A stretch of DNA of 64,000 nucleotides from Burkholderiales bacterium (GTDB taxonomy: Bacteria; Pseudomonadota; Gammaproteobacteria; Burkholderiales; Burkholderiaceae_E). The notes below the pieces were generated by a model that was not told the origin of the DNA, ran no database searches, and worked only from the letters and a program-made list of their open reading frames with translations. Shown in pieces: positions 25,868 to 34,557 of this stretch (positions are counted from its first letter, which is position 1; every line of letters starts with the position of its first letter). Made by a program: the position numbers and the translations under genes. The DNA lies in NCBI GenBank assembly GCA_026399835.1, contig JAPLQE010000014.1:1-64000 (forward strand), written 5' to 3'.

Positions 25868-26914
25868 TCAGACCTTCACCTCGCGATTGAACCGGTCGAT
25901 GTACTCGGCCCGGCGCGGGTTGAGCTTGGCCCAGTCGATCGAGCGCATCGCCTCGAGCGCCTTCATGTCCGGCGCGTAGGCCTGCAGCCCCTTGCTGAAC
26001 ACCGCCTTGGCGCTGGTCGGCGCGACGAAATAGGGCGCCTCGGCCATCTTCGACTGCACCTCGGGGCTGAGCGCCGCGTTGATGTAGGCCGCGGCCAGTT
26101 CCACGTTCTTCGAGTTCTTCACGATGTGCATCGTGCTCTTGATGTGGATGTAGCCGGTGTCGGGCGCGGTCAGCGCGATCGGCACGCCCTTGGCCTGCAG
26201 GTCGCCGACGTTGTTGTTGTAGTGGACCGAGATGTCGATCTGGTCCTGCTGGAACAGCGTGGCGAGCGCCCCGGGGTTGGCCGCGACGGCGCTGACGCTC
26301 GGCAGCAGCTTCTTCACGAACGCGAAGGCCGGCTCCAGGTTCTCCTCGCTGCCGCCGTTGAGCTTGGCGATCTCGGCCATCCAGGCCGACATCAGCGTCG
26401 AGCCCATGCCGGCCAGCCCGACCCGGCCCTTGAACTCGGGCTTGAGCAGGTCGTTCCAGGACTTGGGCGGGGTCTTGATCTTGTCGGTGTTGTAGGCGAT
26501 GCCGATGATCTGTCCCGACACGAAGGCACCGAGACCGCGCGGGTCGATGAACTTCTGCGGCAGGTCCTTCATGAAGGGCATCCTGTCGACCGGCAGCTTC
26601 TCGAAGATGTCGTGCTGCAGCGCGTTCAGGTACGGGCCCTCGTCGAGGATGATCACGTCGAACGGCGGGTTGGCCTTGGAGGCGACGATCTTCGAGACGG
26701 TGTCGACGGCGAGCGAGGCGACCAGGCTGGTCGAGCCGCCGCTGGCCTTGGCGAACGCCGGCAGCAGGATGCCGCGGTGCGCGGACTCCCAGGCGCCGGG
26801 GTAGGTGGTCGCGGAGATCGCCTTGCCCTGGGCGAAGGCGATGCCGCCGGCGGAGGTGGCGCCGAGGGCGGCGACGCCCTTGAGCAGCGTGCGGCGGTGC
26901 AGGGACTGGGGCAT
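25868..26914 (-). CDS. ABC transporter substrate-binding protein (PotD/Fe-type extracellular solute-binding family)
   Basis: 348 residues from the ATG at 26914, with AAGGAA at good spacing. It has a Tat-type signal (RRTLLKGVAALGATSAGG, cleavage near AFAQ). The mature part resembles PotD/iron-binding-type periplasmic receptors (TYPGAWESAHRGILLPAF; DVIILDEGP; IGIAYNTDKIKTPPKSWNDL). It is encoded divergently from the PotABC-like ATPase and permeases 305 bp away, and is their likely receptor. The ligand is unknown: polyamines are common for this architecture, but the enzymatic neighbours suggest another nitrogen compound. Confidence 0.88.
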   Translation of the reverse strand: MPQSLHRRTLLKGVAALGATSAGGIAFAQGKAISATTYPGAWESAHRGILLPAFAKASGGSTSLVASLAVDTVSKIVASKANPPFDVIILDEGPYLNALQHDIFEKLPVDRMPFMKDLPQKFIDPRGLGAFVSGQIIGIAYNTDKIKTPPKSWNDLLKPEFKGRVGLAGMGSTLMSAWMAEIAKLNGGSEENLEPAFAFVKKLLPSVSAVAANPGALATLFQQDQIDISVHYNNNVGDLQAKGVPIALTAPDTGYIHIKSTMHIVKNSKNVELAAAYINAALSPEVQSKMAEAPYFVAPTSAKAVFSKGLQAYAPDMKALEAMRSIDWAKLNPRRAEYIDRFNREVKV

Positions 26915-27219
26915 GGCGGGGTTCCTTGGACGGGTGGACGCTGAGGGCGTCCGCGCACGGCGGACCGCCGCAACTGGCAAGCTTCGTGCCATCGCAGGGG
27001 GCGGCATCGCGCCCGAGGGGCGCGCATGCGGCGCACCGTCTTGGGTCGTGTTCGCGGGATCGTCGCCATGTCGGGGCACGATTGTCGACAATCGGTGCGC
27101 TTCCGGTCGGCACCGGATGGGGGCGGCCGGCGCGCGGCGCGCAAAACCGGTGGCACGGATCTTGATCGTTCCGGACCGGCGCGGTGCATCCCGGCATCGC
27201 GCACCCCCTCCGTTCGTCC
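26915..27219. promoter_or_regulatory. Divergent promoter region with a 16-bp perfect palindrome
   Basis: This 305-bp gap separates the ABC binding-protein gene (leftward) from the PotABC operon (rightward). CGATTGTCGACAATCG at 27079-27094 is a perfect palindrome that contains the TGTCGACA core found before the GntR gene at 25098. A single regulator could control both directions. No further gene or RNA was recognised in the gap. Confidence 0.5.
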
Positions 27220-28326
27220 ATGTCCGCAGTGCCCGCCCCCTCCGCCTCGCCCGCCCCCGCCGGGGTCGAGGTCCGCCTCGATGCGATCCGCCATCGCTAC
27301 GGCGACGCGTTCGCCGTCGACGACGTGTCGCTGGGGATCGGCGCCGGCGAGCTCGTCGCGCTGCTCGGGCCGAGCGGCTGCGGCAAGTCCACGCTGCTGA
27401 GGATCGTGGCCGGGCTGCTGCGCCAGTCCGAGGGGGCGGTGCACATCGGCGAGGACGTGGTCGACGCGCTGCCGCCGAACGAGCGCGGCGCGGGCATCGT
27501 GTTCCAGAGCTACGCGCTGTTCCCGCACATGACGGTCGAGGCGAACGTGGGCTACGGGCTGCGGGCGCGCGGCGTGCCGGCGGCCGAGACGGCGCGCACC
27601 GTCGCCGACATGCTCGCGATGGTGCGCATGTCGGACTTCCGCGGCCGCTGGCCGCGCGAGCTGTCGGGCGGCCAGCAGCAGCGCGTGGCGCTCGCCCGGA
27701 CGCTCGCGGTGCGCCCGCGGGTGCTGCTGCTCGACGAGCCGTTCGCGGCGCTCGACAAGAACCTGCGCCTCGACATGCAGATCGAGATCCGCCGGATCCA
27801 GCGCGAGCTCGGCGTCACCACCGTGCTGGTCACCCACGACCAGGAGGAGGCGATGTCGATGGCCGACCGGATCGCGGTGATGAACGCCGGCCAGGTCGAG
27901 CAGTTCGACACCCCGGAGGCGGTCTACGACGCGCCCGCCACGCTCTTCGTCGCCACCTTCGTCGGCACCGCGAACCTGCTGCCGGGGCGGCTCGCCCGCG
28001 ACGGCGAGGGCTGGGTGCTCGAGGCCGAGGCCGGCGGGCGGCTCGCGATCTCGCGGCCGTCCCCCTGCACGCGCGAAGGCGCCGCGGTGCTGGCCGCGCG
28101 GCCCGAGCACCTGTCGATCGTCGAGCCCGGCCCCGACGCGCTGCCCGCCACCGTCGGCATGGTGCTGCCGCTCGGCCCCTCGCTGGTCCACGAGCTCGCG
28201 CTCGCCGACGGACGCCCCATCAAGCTGGTGCGCCCGCGCACGGCCGACGGCGCGCGGCTGCGCACCGGCGAGCGGGTGGGCGTCGCGCTGCGCCCGGGCT
28301 CGCCCGCCGCGGTGTTCGCGAAGTGA
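27220..28326 (+). CDS. ABC transporter ATP-binding protein (PotA-like)
   Basis: 368 residues. Walker A GPSGCGKST at ~50-58, signature [13 protein letters not shown], Walker B VLLLDEPFAALD and switch His in VLVTHDQEEAMSMADR. A C-terminal TOBE-type regulatory domain (~250-368, with AARPEHLSIVEPG) is typical of spermidine/iron/sulfate-type importers. It powers the following two permeases. The start is the ATG at 27220; an ATG at 27184 in the same frame gives a less likely extension. A second TOBE-domain gene is not present. Confidence 0.92.
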   Translation: MSAVPAPSASPAPAGVEVRLDAIRHRYGDAFAVDDVSLGIGAGELVALLGPSGCGKSTLLRIVAGLLRQSEGAVHIGEDVVDALPPNERGAGIVFQSYALFPHMTVEANVGYGLRARGVPAAETARTVADMLAMVRMSDFRGRWPRELSGGQQQRVALARTLAVRPRVLLLDEPFAALDKNLRLDMQIEIRRIQRELGVTTVLVTHDQEEAMSMADRIAVMNAGQVEQFDTPEAVYDAPATLFVATFVGTANLLPGRLARDGEGWVLEAEAGGRLAISRPSPCTREGAAVLAARPEHLSIVEPGPDALPATVGMVLPLGPSLVHELALADGRPIKLVRPRTADGARLRTGERVGVALRPGSPAAVFAK

Positions 28327-28333
28327 GGCGTCG

Positions 28334-29254
28334 GTGACCGCCGCGGCAGCAGCCGTCCCGGCCCCCGGCCCCCCCCGGCCCCTCCGGCCCCCCCGGCCGG
28401 CCCGCCCGCAGCGTTCGGCCGCGACCGGCCCGATGCCGCTGGCGCTGCCGCTGGCGCTGTTCTTCGGCGTGTTCGTCGTGATGCCGCTGGCGCTCCTGGT
28501 CTTCGTCAGCCTGCACCAGGACCCGACGCTCTCGACGATGGGCCTGGCGCAGTACCGCAAGTTCCTGGGCGACGGCTTCAACCTGGCGGTGCTCGGCAAC
28601 ACGCTGTGGCTGGGCCTGAAGGTGACCCTGCTCACGGTGCTGATCGGCTATCCGCTCGCCTGGGCCTACACGCTGGCCGCGCCGCGCTGGCAGGCGCTGC
28701 TGATGCTGCTGATCGTGCTGCCGCTGCTCACCAGCGCCGTGGTGCGCACCTTCGCCTGGGTGGTGATCCTCGGGCGCCAGGGCATCGTCAACACCGTGCT
28801 GACCGGCTGGGGCTGGATCGACGCGCCCCTGAAGCTGCTGTACACGCCGGGCGCGGTGACCGTCGCGCTCGCGCAGATCGAGCTGCCGCTGATGGTGCTG
28901 CCGCTGATCACCGCGCTGTCGAACATCGACCCGGCGCTGCGCCAGGCCTCGCTCGCGCTGGGGGCCGGGCGCTGGCGCACCTTCGTGCAGGTGACGCTGC
29001 CGCTGTCGATGCCCGGGCTGCTCGCCGGCTGCCTGCTGGTGTTCGCGTCTTCGGTCAGCGCCTTCGTCACGCAGACGCTGGTGGGCGGCGGGCGCCAGAT
29101 GTTCATGCCCTTCTACCTGTACCAGCAGGCGATCCAGGCCAACGACTATCCGTTCGCCGCGACCATCGCGGTGATGCTGCTGGGGTCGGTGCTGGCGGTG
29201 GTGACCGCGGTCAACCTGCTGGCGCGGCGCAGCCGGGGGTTCGTCCATGGCTGA
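28334..29254 (+). CDS. ABC transporter permease (PotB-like)
   Basis: 306 residues from a GTG 7 bp after the ATPase gene. The first ~32 residues are Pro/Ala/Arg-rich, then six transmembrane segments and the coupling-helix EAA-type motif (ASLALGAGRWRTFVQVTLPLSMPG at ~205-230). It pairs with the next permease. The 3' end overlaps the next start by 8 bp, indicating coupled translation. Confidence 0.92.
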   Translation: MTAAAAAVPAPGPPRPLRPPRPARPQRSAATGPMPLALPLALFFGVFVVMPLALLVFVSLHQDPTLSTMGLAQYRKFLGDGFNLAVLGNTLWLGLKVTLLTVLIGYPLAWAYTLAAPRWQALLMLLIVLPLLTSAVVRTFAWVVILGRQGIVNTVLTGWGWIDAPLKLLYTPGAVTVALAQIELPLMVLPLITALSNIDPALRQASLALGAGRWRTFVQVTLPLSMPGLLAGCLLVFASSVSAFVTQTLVGGGRQMFMPFYLYQQAIQANDYPFAATIAVMLLGSVLAVVTAVNLLARRSRGFVHG

Positions 29255-30113
29255 GGCGGCAGGCATGGCGAGGGCGCCCGGCGCCGCGCGTGTGGCCGCC
29301 GAGTCGACGGGCTCGCGGCTCGAGCGGCGCTCGTTCACGCTGGTCTTCGGCCTTCTGTGCACGGTCGCGATCGTGCTGCTGATGGCGCCGACGGTGATCG
29401 TCGTGGTCACTTCGTTCACCAGCGGCTTCTCGCTGAAGTTCCCGCCGCCGGGCTGGTCGTGGCGCTGGTACCTGGCGCTGTGGAACGAGTCGCCCGAGAT
29501 CCTCGACGCCTTCGTGCTGTCGCTGAAGGTGGCGGCGATCGCGACCTCGGTGTCGATCGTGCTCGCGGTGGCCGCGGCGCTCGCCATCGCGCGGCGCCGC
29601 GAGACCTGGGCGCGCCTGGTGGAGTCGCTGTTCCTGTCGCCACTGATGCTGCCGACGCTGGCGCTCGGGCTGGCGCTGCTGATGCTCTTCAACCTCGCCG
29701 GCACCGGGCTGTCGTTCGGCACGCTGGTGGTCGGCCATGTCGCGATCACCGCGCCCTACGTGTTCCGCACCACCGCGGCCAGCCTGCTGCAGCTCGACGC
29801 GAGCCTGCTCGAGAGCGCACGCAGCCTCGGCGCCTCGCCGGTCCACGCGTTCCGCACGGTCACCCTGCCGCTGATCTCGCGCGGCATCGCCGCCGGCGCG
29901 TTCATCGGCTTCATGTACTCGTTCGACAACGTCGCGGTCTCGCTCTTCCTGTTGGACGCGCGCAGCGAGGTCCTGCCGATCCGCATGTGGCACATCATCG
30001 AGTCGAACCTGGACGTGCGGGCGGCCGCGGTCTCGGGCGTGCTGATCGCCGCGACCCTGGTGATGATGATCGTGATGGAGCGGCTCGCCGGCATCTCGAG
30101 GCACCTGCGATGA
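29247..30113 (+). CDS. ABC transporter permease (PotC-like)
   Basis: 288 residues with six predicted transmembrane segments and the EAA motif (SARSLGASPVHAFRTVTLPL). It forms the second half of the importer channel with the PotB-like permease. The start overlaps the upstream gene by 8 bp. The last gene of the PotABC set, 32 bp before the convergent deaminase gene. Confidence 0.92.
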   Translation: MAEAAGMARAPGAARVAAESTGSRLERRSFTLVFGLLCTVAIVLLMAPTVIVVVTSFTSGFSLKFPPPGWSWRWYLALWNESPEILDAFVLSLKVAAIATSVSIVLAVAAALAIARRRETWARLVESLFLSPLMLPTLALGLALLMLFNLAGTGLSFGTLVVGHVAITAPYVFRTTAASLLQLDASLLESARSLGASPVHAFRTVTLPLISRGIAAGAFIGFMYSFDNVAVSLFLLDARSEVLPIRMWHIIESNLDVRAAAVSGVLIAATLVMMIVMERLAGISRHLR

Positions 30114-30145
30114 GCCGCGCGCCCGCGATGTCGGCGTGCGGCCGC

Positions 30146-30628
30146 TCAGGGGGCGGGCGGGGCGATCGTGTCGCCGCCCCAGCGGCGGCGCAGCGCGAGG
30201 TATTCGTCCTCGAGGGGGCCGGGCTCGATCCGCGGATGCCAGCCGGTCATGTCGCAGAAGGCCTCCAGCGAGTAGCCGCCGAGGTCGGTGCGCCGGAGGG
30301 TCGCGTGGCGCAGCGCCAGCACCACGCGCGCGATGCCGGCGAGCTTGAGGGCGCCCGCGCACATCGGGCAGGGCTCCATCGTGCAGTAGAGGGTGGCGCC
30401 GTGGGTGGACTGCGCACCGTGCGCGGCCTGCGCCGCGCGGATCGCGTCGGTCTCGGCGTGCTCGGTGACGATGCCGCGGCTGACCTGCCGGTTCTGGCCG
30501 GCACCGATCACGCGCCCGTCGCGGACCAGCACCGCGCCGGTCGGCCAGTCGCCGCGCCCGTAGGCGTCCTGCGACTGGTCCATCGCGGCGCGCATCCAGT
30601 GAAGGTCGAGGTCGGCGGGTTGGCTCAT
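30146..30628 (-). CDS. Zinc-dependent nucleoside/nucleobase deaminase (CDA fold, GuaD/TadA-like)
   Basis: 160 residues with the cytidine-deaminase-fold zinc motif: H57-A-E59 (TEHAETDAI) and C87-P-M-C90 (MEPCPMCAGA). E59 is the proton shuttle. The short single-domain form resembles guanine deaminase (GuaD) and tRNA adenosine deaminase; the C-terminal LEDEYLALRRRWGG lacks clear tRNA-binding features, so a free base or analogue is more likely. It converges on PotC and is divergent from an amidohydrolase-type deaminase, 47 bp away, so two deaminases of unrelated folds sit side by side between two importers. Confidence 0.85.
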   Translation of the reverse strand: MSQPADLDLHWMRAAMDQSQDAYGRGDWPTGAVLVRDGRVIGAGQNRQVSRGIVTEHAETDAIRAAQAAHGAQSTHGATLYCTMEPCPMCAGALKLAGIARVVLALRHATLRRTDLGGYSLEAFCDMTGWHPRIEPGPLEDEYLALRRRWGGDTIAPPAP

Positions 30629-30675
30629 GTCGGAAATCCGGCTGCGTGTCAGTCCCGCCAGTGTGGAGACGAACG

Positions 30676-32211
30676 ATGACGAATGCCAGAAGCACGCTGC
30701 TGCGCGGGGCGACCGCGCTGCTCGGCGAGGAACAGGCCTACGCGGCCCGCCCGCTCGACGTGCTGGTCGAGGGCGGGCGGATCACCGCGATCGAGCCCGC
30801 GGGCACGATCGGGCAGGCCGACGAGGTCGTCGATCTGGGCGGGCGCCTGCTGGTGCCGGGGCTTGTCAACGGCCACCAGCACTCGCACGAGCACTTCCAG
30901 CGCGGGCGCACCGAGAACCTGCCGCTCGAGCTGTGGCAGCACCTGGTGCGCACCCGCGTGCCGGTGCCGCTGACGCCGCGCCAGGTCTACCTGCGCACCC
31001 TGATCGGCGCGATCGAGAGCCTGCGCACCGGCTGCACGACCCTGGTCGACGATCTCGCGGTGGGCGCCGCGGTCGACCGCGAGCGCATCGATGCGACGAT
31101 GCAGGCGTACGAGGACGCGGGCATCCGCGCGCTGGTCGGCTTCGCGATGATGGACAAGCCGATCATCGACAACTTTCCGTTCGCCGACGAGGCCTTCCCG
31201 CCCGGACTGGCCGCGGAGCTGCGCGCCGCGCCCCGGCCCTCGCAGGCGGACTACCTCGGGCTGGTCGGCGATCTGGCGCGCACCCGCCATCCGAAGACCT
31301 CGCGGGTCGGCGTGCTGGTGTCGGCCTCGGCGCCGCAGCGCTGCACCGACGCGTTCCTGATGCAGGTGCGCGGCCTGGCCGACGAGCTCGACCTGCCGCT
31401 GATCACGCATGTCCAGGAGACCCGCCTGCAGGTCGTCACCGGGCAGCGCTTCTACGGCGTGCCGATCGTCGAGCACCTCGATCGCATCGGCTTCCTCAAG
31501 CCCGCCACCAGCCTGATCCACGCGGTGTGGCTGAACCCGCGCGAGATCGAGGCGCTCGCGCGCAGCGGCGCCACCGCGCAGCACAACCCGTGGAGCAACC
31601 TGCTGCTCGGCTCGGGCGTGCAGCCGGTGCGCGAGCTGCTCGAGGCCGGCGTCAACGTCAGCCTGGGCTCCGACGGCTCGTGCTCGACGGTGACGGTGAA
31701 CATGCTCAACGTGCTGGGCAGCGCGGCGGCCGTCTCGAAGCTGCGCGGCGATCGCCAGGACCGCTGGCTGTCGGCGGCCGAGGCGCTGCGCGCCGGCACG
31801 ATCGGCGGGGCGCGCGCGCTCGGCTTCGGCGACGCGCTGGGTGCGATCCGCGTCGGCGCGATCGCCGACCTGGTGGGCTACCGGCTCGACACCGTCACCT
31901 TCGCGCCGCTGACCGACCCGGTGCGCCAGCTCGTCTACGCCGAGCGCGGCGCCGGCCTCGACTTCTCGATGGTCGACGGCCGCGTCGCGATCGCGGCCGG
32001 CCGCATGCGCGGCATCGACGAGGCCGCGATCCTGGCCGAGATCGAATCCGAGTACCGCTCGCTCGCCGCGCAGTACGAGGCGGCCGAGGCCTCGGTCGCC
32101 CCGGTGCTCGCGGCCGCCGAGACGCTGTGGCGCCGCTCCCTCGCGCTGCCGATCCCCGCCGACACCTTCGCGGCGCGGCTGCCCGACGCCGCGTCCGGCC
32201 CCCAGCCCTGA
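30676..32211 (+). CDS. Amidohydrolase family protein (cytosine/8-oxoguanine deaminase-like)
   Basis: 511 residues from the ATG at 30676, preceded by GGAGA. Metal-site residues are H67 and H69 (NGHQHSHEH), H245 (ITHVQET), H282 (LIHAVWL) and D333 (GSDGSCS), the pattern of subtype III deaminases acting on nucleobases or triazines. It is longer than the paralogous pair at 12592 and 34558 and belongs to a different branch: it has an extended C-terminal helical segment (~470-511). It is divergent from the small zinc deaminase and precedes a polar amino-acid ABC importer, and may hydrolyse or deaminate the imported ring compound. Confidence 0.85.
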   Translation: MTNARSTLLRGATALLGEEQAYAARPLDVLVEGGRITAIEPAGTIGQADEVVDLGGRLLVPGLVNGHQHSHEHFQRGRTENLPLELWQHLVRTRVPVPLTPRQVYLRTLIGAIESLRTGCTTLVDDLAVGAAVDRERIDATMQAYEDAGIRALVGFAMMDKPIIDNFPFADEAFPPGLAAELRAAPRPSQADYLGLVGDLARTRHPKTSRVGVLVSASAPQRCTDAFLMQVRGLADELDLPLITHVQETRLQVVTGQRFYGVPIVEHLDRIGFLKPATSLIHAVWLNPREIEALARSGATAQHNPWSNLLLGSGVQPVRELLEAGVNVSLGSDGSCSTVTVNMLNVLGSAAAVSKLRGDRQDRWLSAAEALRAGTIGGARALGFGDALGAIRVGAIADLVGYRLDTVTFAPLTDPVRQLVYAERGAGLDFSMVDGRVAIAAGRMRGIDEAAILAEIESEYRSLAAQYEAAEASVAPVLAAAETLWRRSLALPIPADTFAARLPDAASGPQP

Positions 32212-32277
32212 GCGCGGCTCCGATCGCGCTCTCCATGTCCCCGACCGCCCTCTCACCCCCCTGAACGGAGAAGCCCC

Positions 32278-33132
32278 ATGGTCAGTCCCGTCCGCCGCTC
32301 GCTCCTCGCTGCAGCCCCCGCTGCCGCCGCCGCCGCCGCCCTCGGCGGTCTCCCCCGCATCGCCGCCGCCCAGGCGGTGACCCTCGCCCAGATCAAGGCC
32401 TCCGGCGAGCTGCGCATCGGCTGCGAGGCCGCCTACGTGCCGTTCACCTACCGCCAGGACGGCAAGATCGTCGGCTACGACGTCGAGCTCGCCGAGCTGT
32501 TCTGCAAGTCGCTCGGCGTGAAGGCCAACTTCATCGACACCGCCTGGGCCGGCGTGATCCCGTCGCTGTACGCCAAGAAGTTCGACGTGATCATGTCGTC
32601 GATGAGCTACACGAAGGAGCGCCTCGAGCGCGTCGCCTTCACCATCCCGTACGCCGAGGCCTCGCAGGCGCTGCTGGTTCGCGCGTCCGACGTCGACAAG
32701 ATCAAGGCGCCCGTGGACCTGAACGGCCGCGTGCTCGCGGTCAAGCTCGGCTCGCCGGGTCAGGTGCTGCAGGAGAGGATGGCCGCGTCGCTCAAGGCGG
32801 CCGGAGGCGCCGGCTTCAAGGAGCTGCGCACCTTCGACGATCACCCCTCGGCCTATGTCGCGCTCGCTCAGAACCGTGTCGACGGCGTGCTCAACACGGT
32901 GCCGACGCTGGCGATGGTGCTCAAGGACGCGCCGGGCAAGTACGCGATCGTCAAGGGCATGGGCGCCGACAACTGGGCGGGCATCGCCGCGCGCAAGGAG
33001 GATCCGGAGATCGTCGCCTTCCTGAACGACGAGCTGAAGAAGCTCAAGGCGAGCGGCGCGATCTACGCGCTGCAGGAGAAGTGGTTCGGCTTCCGGATGA
33101 CGCTGGCCGACGCGGTCCCGAGCTTCGGCTGA
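32278..33132 (+). CDS. Amino-acid-type ABC transporter substrate-binding protein (family 3)
   Basis: 284 residues, preceded by GGAGA. Twin-arginine-like or Sec signal (1-32, ending IAAAQA). The mature part has GELRIGCEAAYVPFTYRQDG and IVGYDVELAELFCKSLGV, the family-3 receptor opening, and a MSYTKERLERVAFTIPYAE segment. It binds polar amino acids or analogues in the periplasm and feeds the next permease (2-bp gap) and ATPase. Confidence 0.92.
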   Translation: MVSPVRRSLLAAAPAAAAAAALGGLPRIAAAQAVTLAQIKASGELRIGCEAAYVPFTYRQDGKIVGYDVELAELFCKSLGVKANFIDTAWAGVIPSLYAKKFDVIMSSMSYTKERLERVAFTIPYAEASQALLVRASDVDKIKAPVDLNGRVLAVKLGSPGQVLQERMAASLKAAGGAGFKELRTFDDHPSAYVALAQNRVDGVLNTVPTLAMVLKDAPGKYAIVKGMGADNWAGIAARKEDPEIVAFLNDELKKLKASGAIYALQEKWFGFRMTLADAVPSFG

Positions 33133-33133
33133 C

Positions 33134-33787
33134 ATGATCTTCGACTGGGGCCTGGTGCAGAAATCCCTGCCGCTGCTGGCGACGGGGTGGGTCACCACGG
33201 TGAAGATCTGCTCGCTCGCGATGCTGCTCGGCGTCGCGCTCGGCGGCGTGCTCGGACTGATGTCGCTGTCTCGCCTGGCCCCTGCGCGCTGGGCGGTGAT
33301 GGCGTACGTCGACTTCATCCGCGGCACGCCGCTGCTGATCCAGATCTTCCTGGTGTACTTCGCGCTGCCGGTGGTCGGCATCAACCTGCCCGAGTTCTGG
33401 GCGGGCGTGATCGCGCTCGGGCTGAACGCGGCGGGCTTCATCGCCGAGATCGTGCGCGCCGGCGTCGGCTCGATCGAGAAGGGCCAGGCCGAGGCGGCCC
33501 GCTCGATCGGGATGCGTCACGGCCAGATCCTGATCCATGTGCTGCTGCCGCAGTCGCTGCGCGCGGTGGTGCCGCCGACGACCAACGAGCTGATCACCCT
33601 GGTCAAGGGCTCGGCGCTGCTGTCGGTGATCTCGGTCTACGAGCTGACCCGCGCGGGGCAGGCGATCATCGCCGTCCACTTCGCGCCCTTCGAGATCTTC
33701 CTGATGATCGCTGCCTACTACTACCTGACGATCTCCGTGCTCGCCTGGCTGTCGCGCTGGCTCGAGCGCCGGCTGCCGGCGTGGTGA
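33134..33787 (+). CDS. Amino-acid ABC transporter permease (HisM/GlnP-like)
   Basis: 217 residues, five predicted transmembrane helices, and the EAA motif EAARSIGMRHGQILIHVLLP (~118-137). FIRGTPLLIQIFLVY is the conserved helix-3 signature of the His/Glu/Gln/Arg/opine family. Only one permease gene is present, so the channel is probably a homodimer. Confidence 0.93.
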   Translation: MIFDWGLVQKSLPLLATGWVTTVKICSLAMLLGVALGGVLGLMSLSRLAPARWAVMAYVDFIRGTPLLIQIFLVYFALPVVGINLPEFWAGVIALGLNAAGFIAEIVRAGVGSIEKGQAEAARSIGMRHGQILIHVLLPQSLRAVVPPTTNELITLVKGSALLSVISVYELTRAGQAIIAVHFAPFEIFLMIAAYYYLTISVLAWLSRWLERRLPAW

Positions 33788-33797
33788 GGGCGGGACG

Positions 33798-34550
33798 ATG
33801 ACGCTGCTGCGCGCGGAGGGGATCACCAAGGCCTACGGCGGGCGCACCGTGCTGCGCGGCGCCTCGCTGTCGGTCGACGAGGGCGAGACCATCGTCATCA
33901 TCGGGCCCTCGGGCTCGGGCAAGACGACGCTGCTGCGCTGCCTGAACTGGCTGGAGACGCCCGACGCCGGCTCGGTGGTGCTGCGCGGCGAGGCGATCGG
34001 GCGCGACGCGTCGGGCCGCGCGCTGTCGGAGGCGACGGTCGCGCGCCAGCGCAGCCGCGTCGGCTTCGTGTTCCAGCGCTTCAACCTGTTCGCCCACCTG
34101 ACGGCGCTCGACAACGTGGCGATCGGGCCGCGGCGGGTGCTCGGGGTGGGTGCCGAGGAGGCCCGCGCGCGGGCCCGCGCCGAGCTCGAGCGCGTGCACC
34201 TGGCCTCGCACGTCGACAAGCGCCCGAGCCAGCTCTCCGGCGGGCAGCAGCAGCGGGTGGCGATCGCGCGCGCGCTCGCGATGCGCCCCGAGCTCATCCT
34301 GTTCGACGAGCCGACCTCGGCGCTCGATCCCGAGCTCGTCACCGAAGTGGTCGATGTGATGCGCGAGCTGGCGGATGCGAAGATGACGATGGTGGCGGTC
34401 ACGCACGAGATGCGCTTCGCACGCGCCGCCGCCGACCGGGTGGTGTTCATGGACGAGGGCGCGGTCGTCGAGACCGGCACCCCCGACCGCATCTTCGATG
34501 CCCCGGACACCGAGCGCACCCGGCGCTTCCTCGCCCACCTGCACGAATGA
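33798..34550 (+). CDS. Amino-acid ABC transporter ATP-binding protein (GlnQ-like)
   Basis: 250 residues. Walker [10 protein letters not shown] at ~36-44, signature [15 protein letters not shown], Walker [15 protein letters not shown] and switch His in VAVTHEM. Such length with no C-terminal domain is typical of polar amino-acid importers. It completes the binding protein-permease-ATPase set at 32278-34550. The next gene, an amidohydrolase, starts 8 bp after. Confidence 0.93.
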   Translation: MTLLRAEGITKAYGGRTVLRGASLSVDEGETIVIIGPSGSGKTTLLRCLNWLETPDAGSVVLRGEAIGRDASGRALSEATVARQRSRVGFVFQRFNLFAHLTALDNVAIGPRRVLGVGAEEARARARAELERVHLASHVDKRPSQLSGGQQQRVAIARALAMRPELILFDEPTSALDPELVTEVVDVMRELADAKMTMVAVTHEMRFARAAADRVVFMDEGAVVETGTPDRIFDAPDTERTRRFLAHLHE

Positions 34551-34557
34551 GGCCCGC

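Noticed and set aside
30649-33441. Long minus-strand open frame opposite the amidohydrolase and ABC receptor genes
   Set aside because: Low-complexity His/Arg/Gly/Ala translation with no domain; the plus-strand genes have complete motifs.
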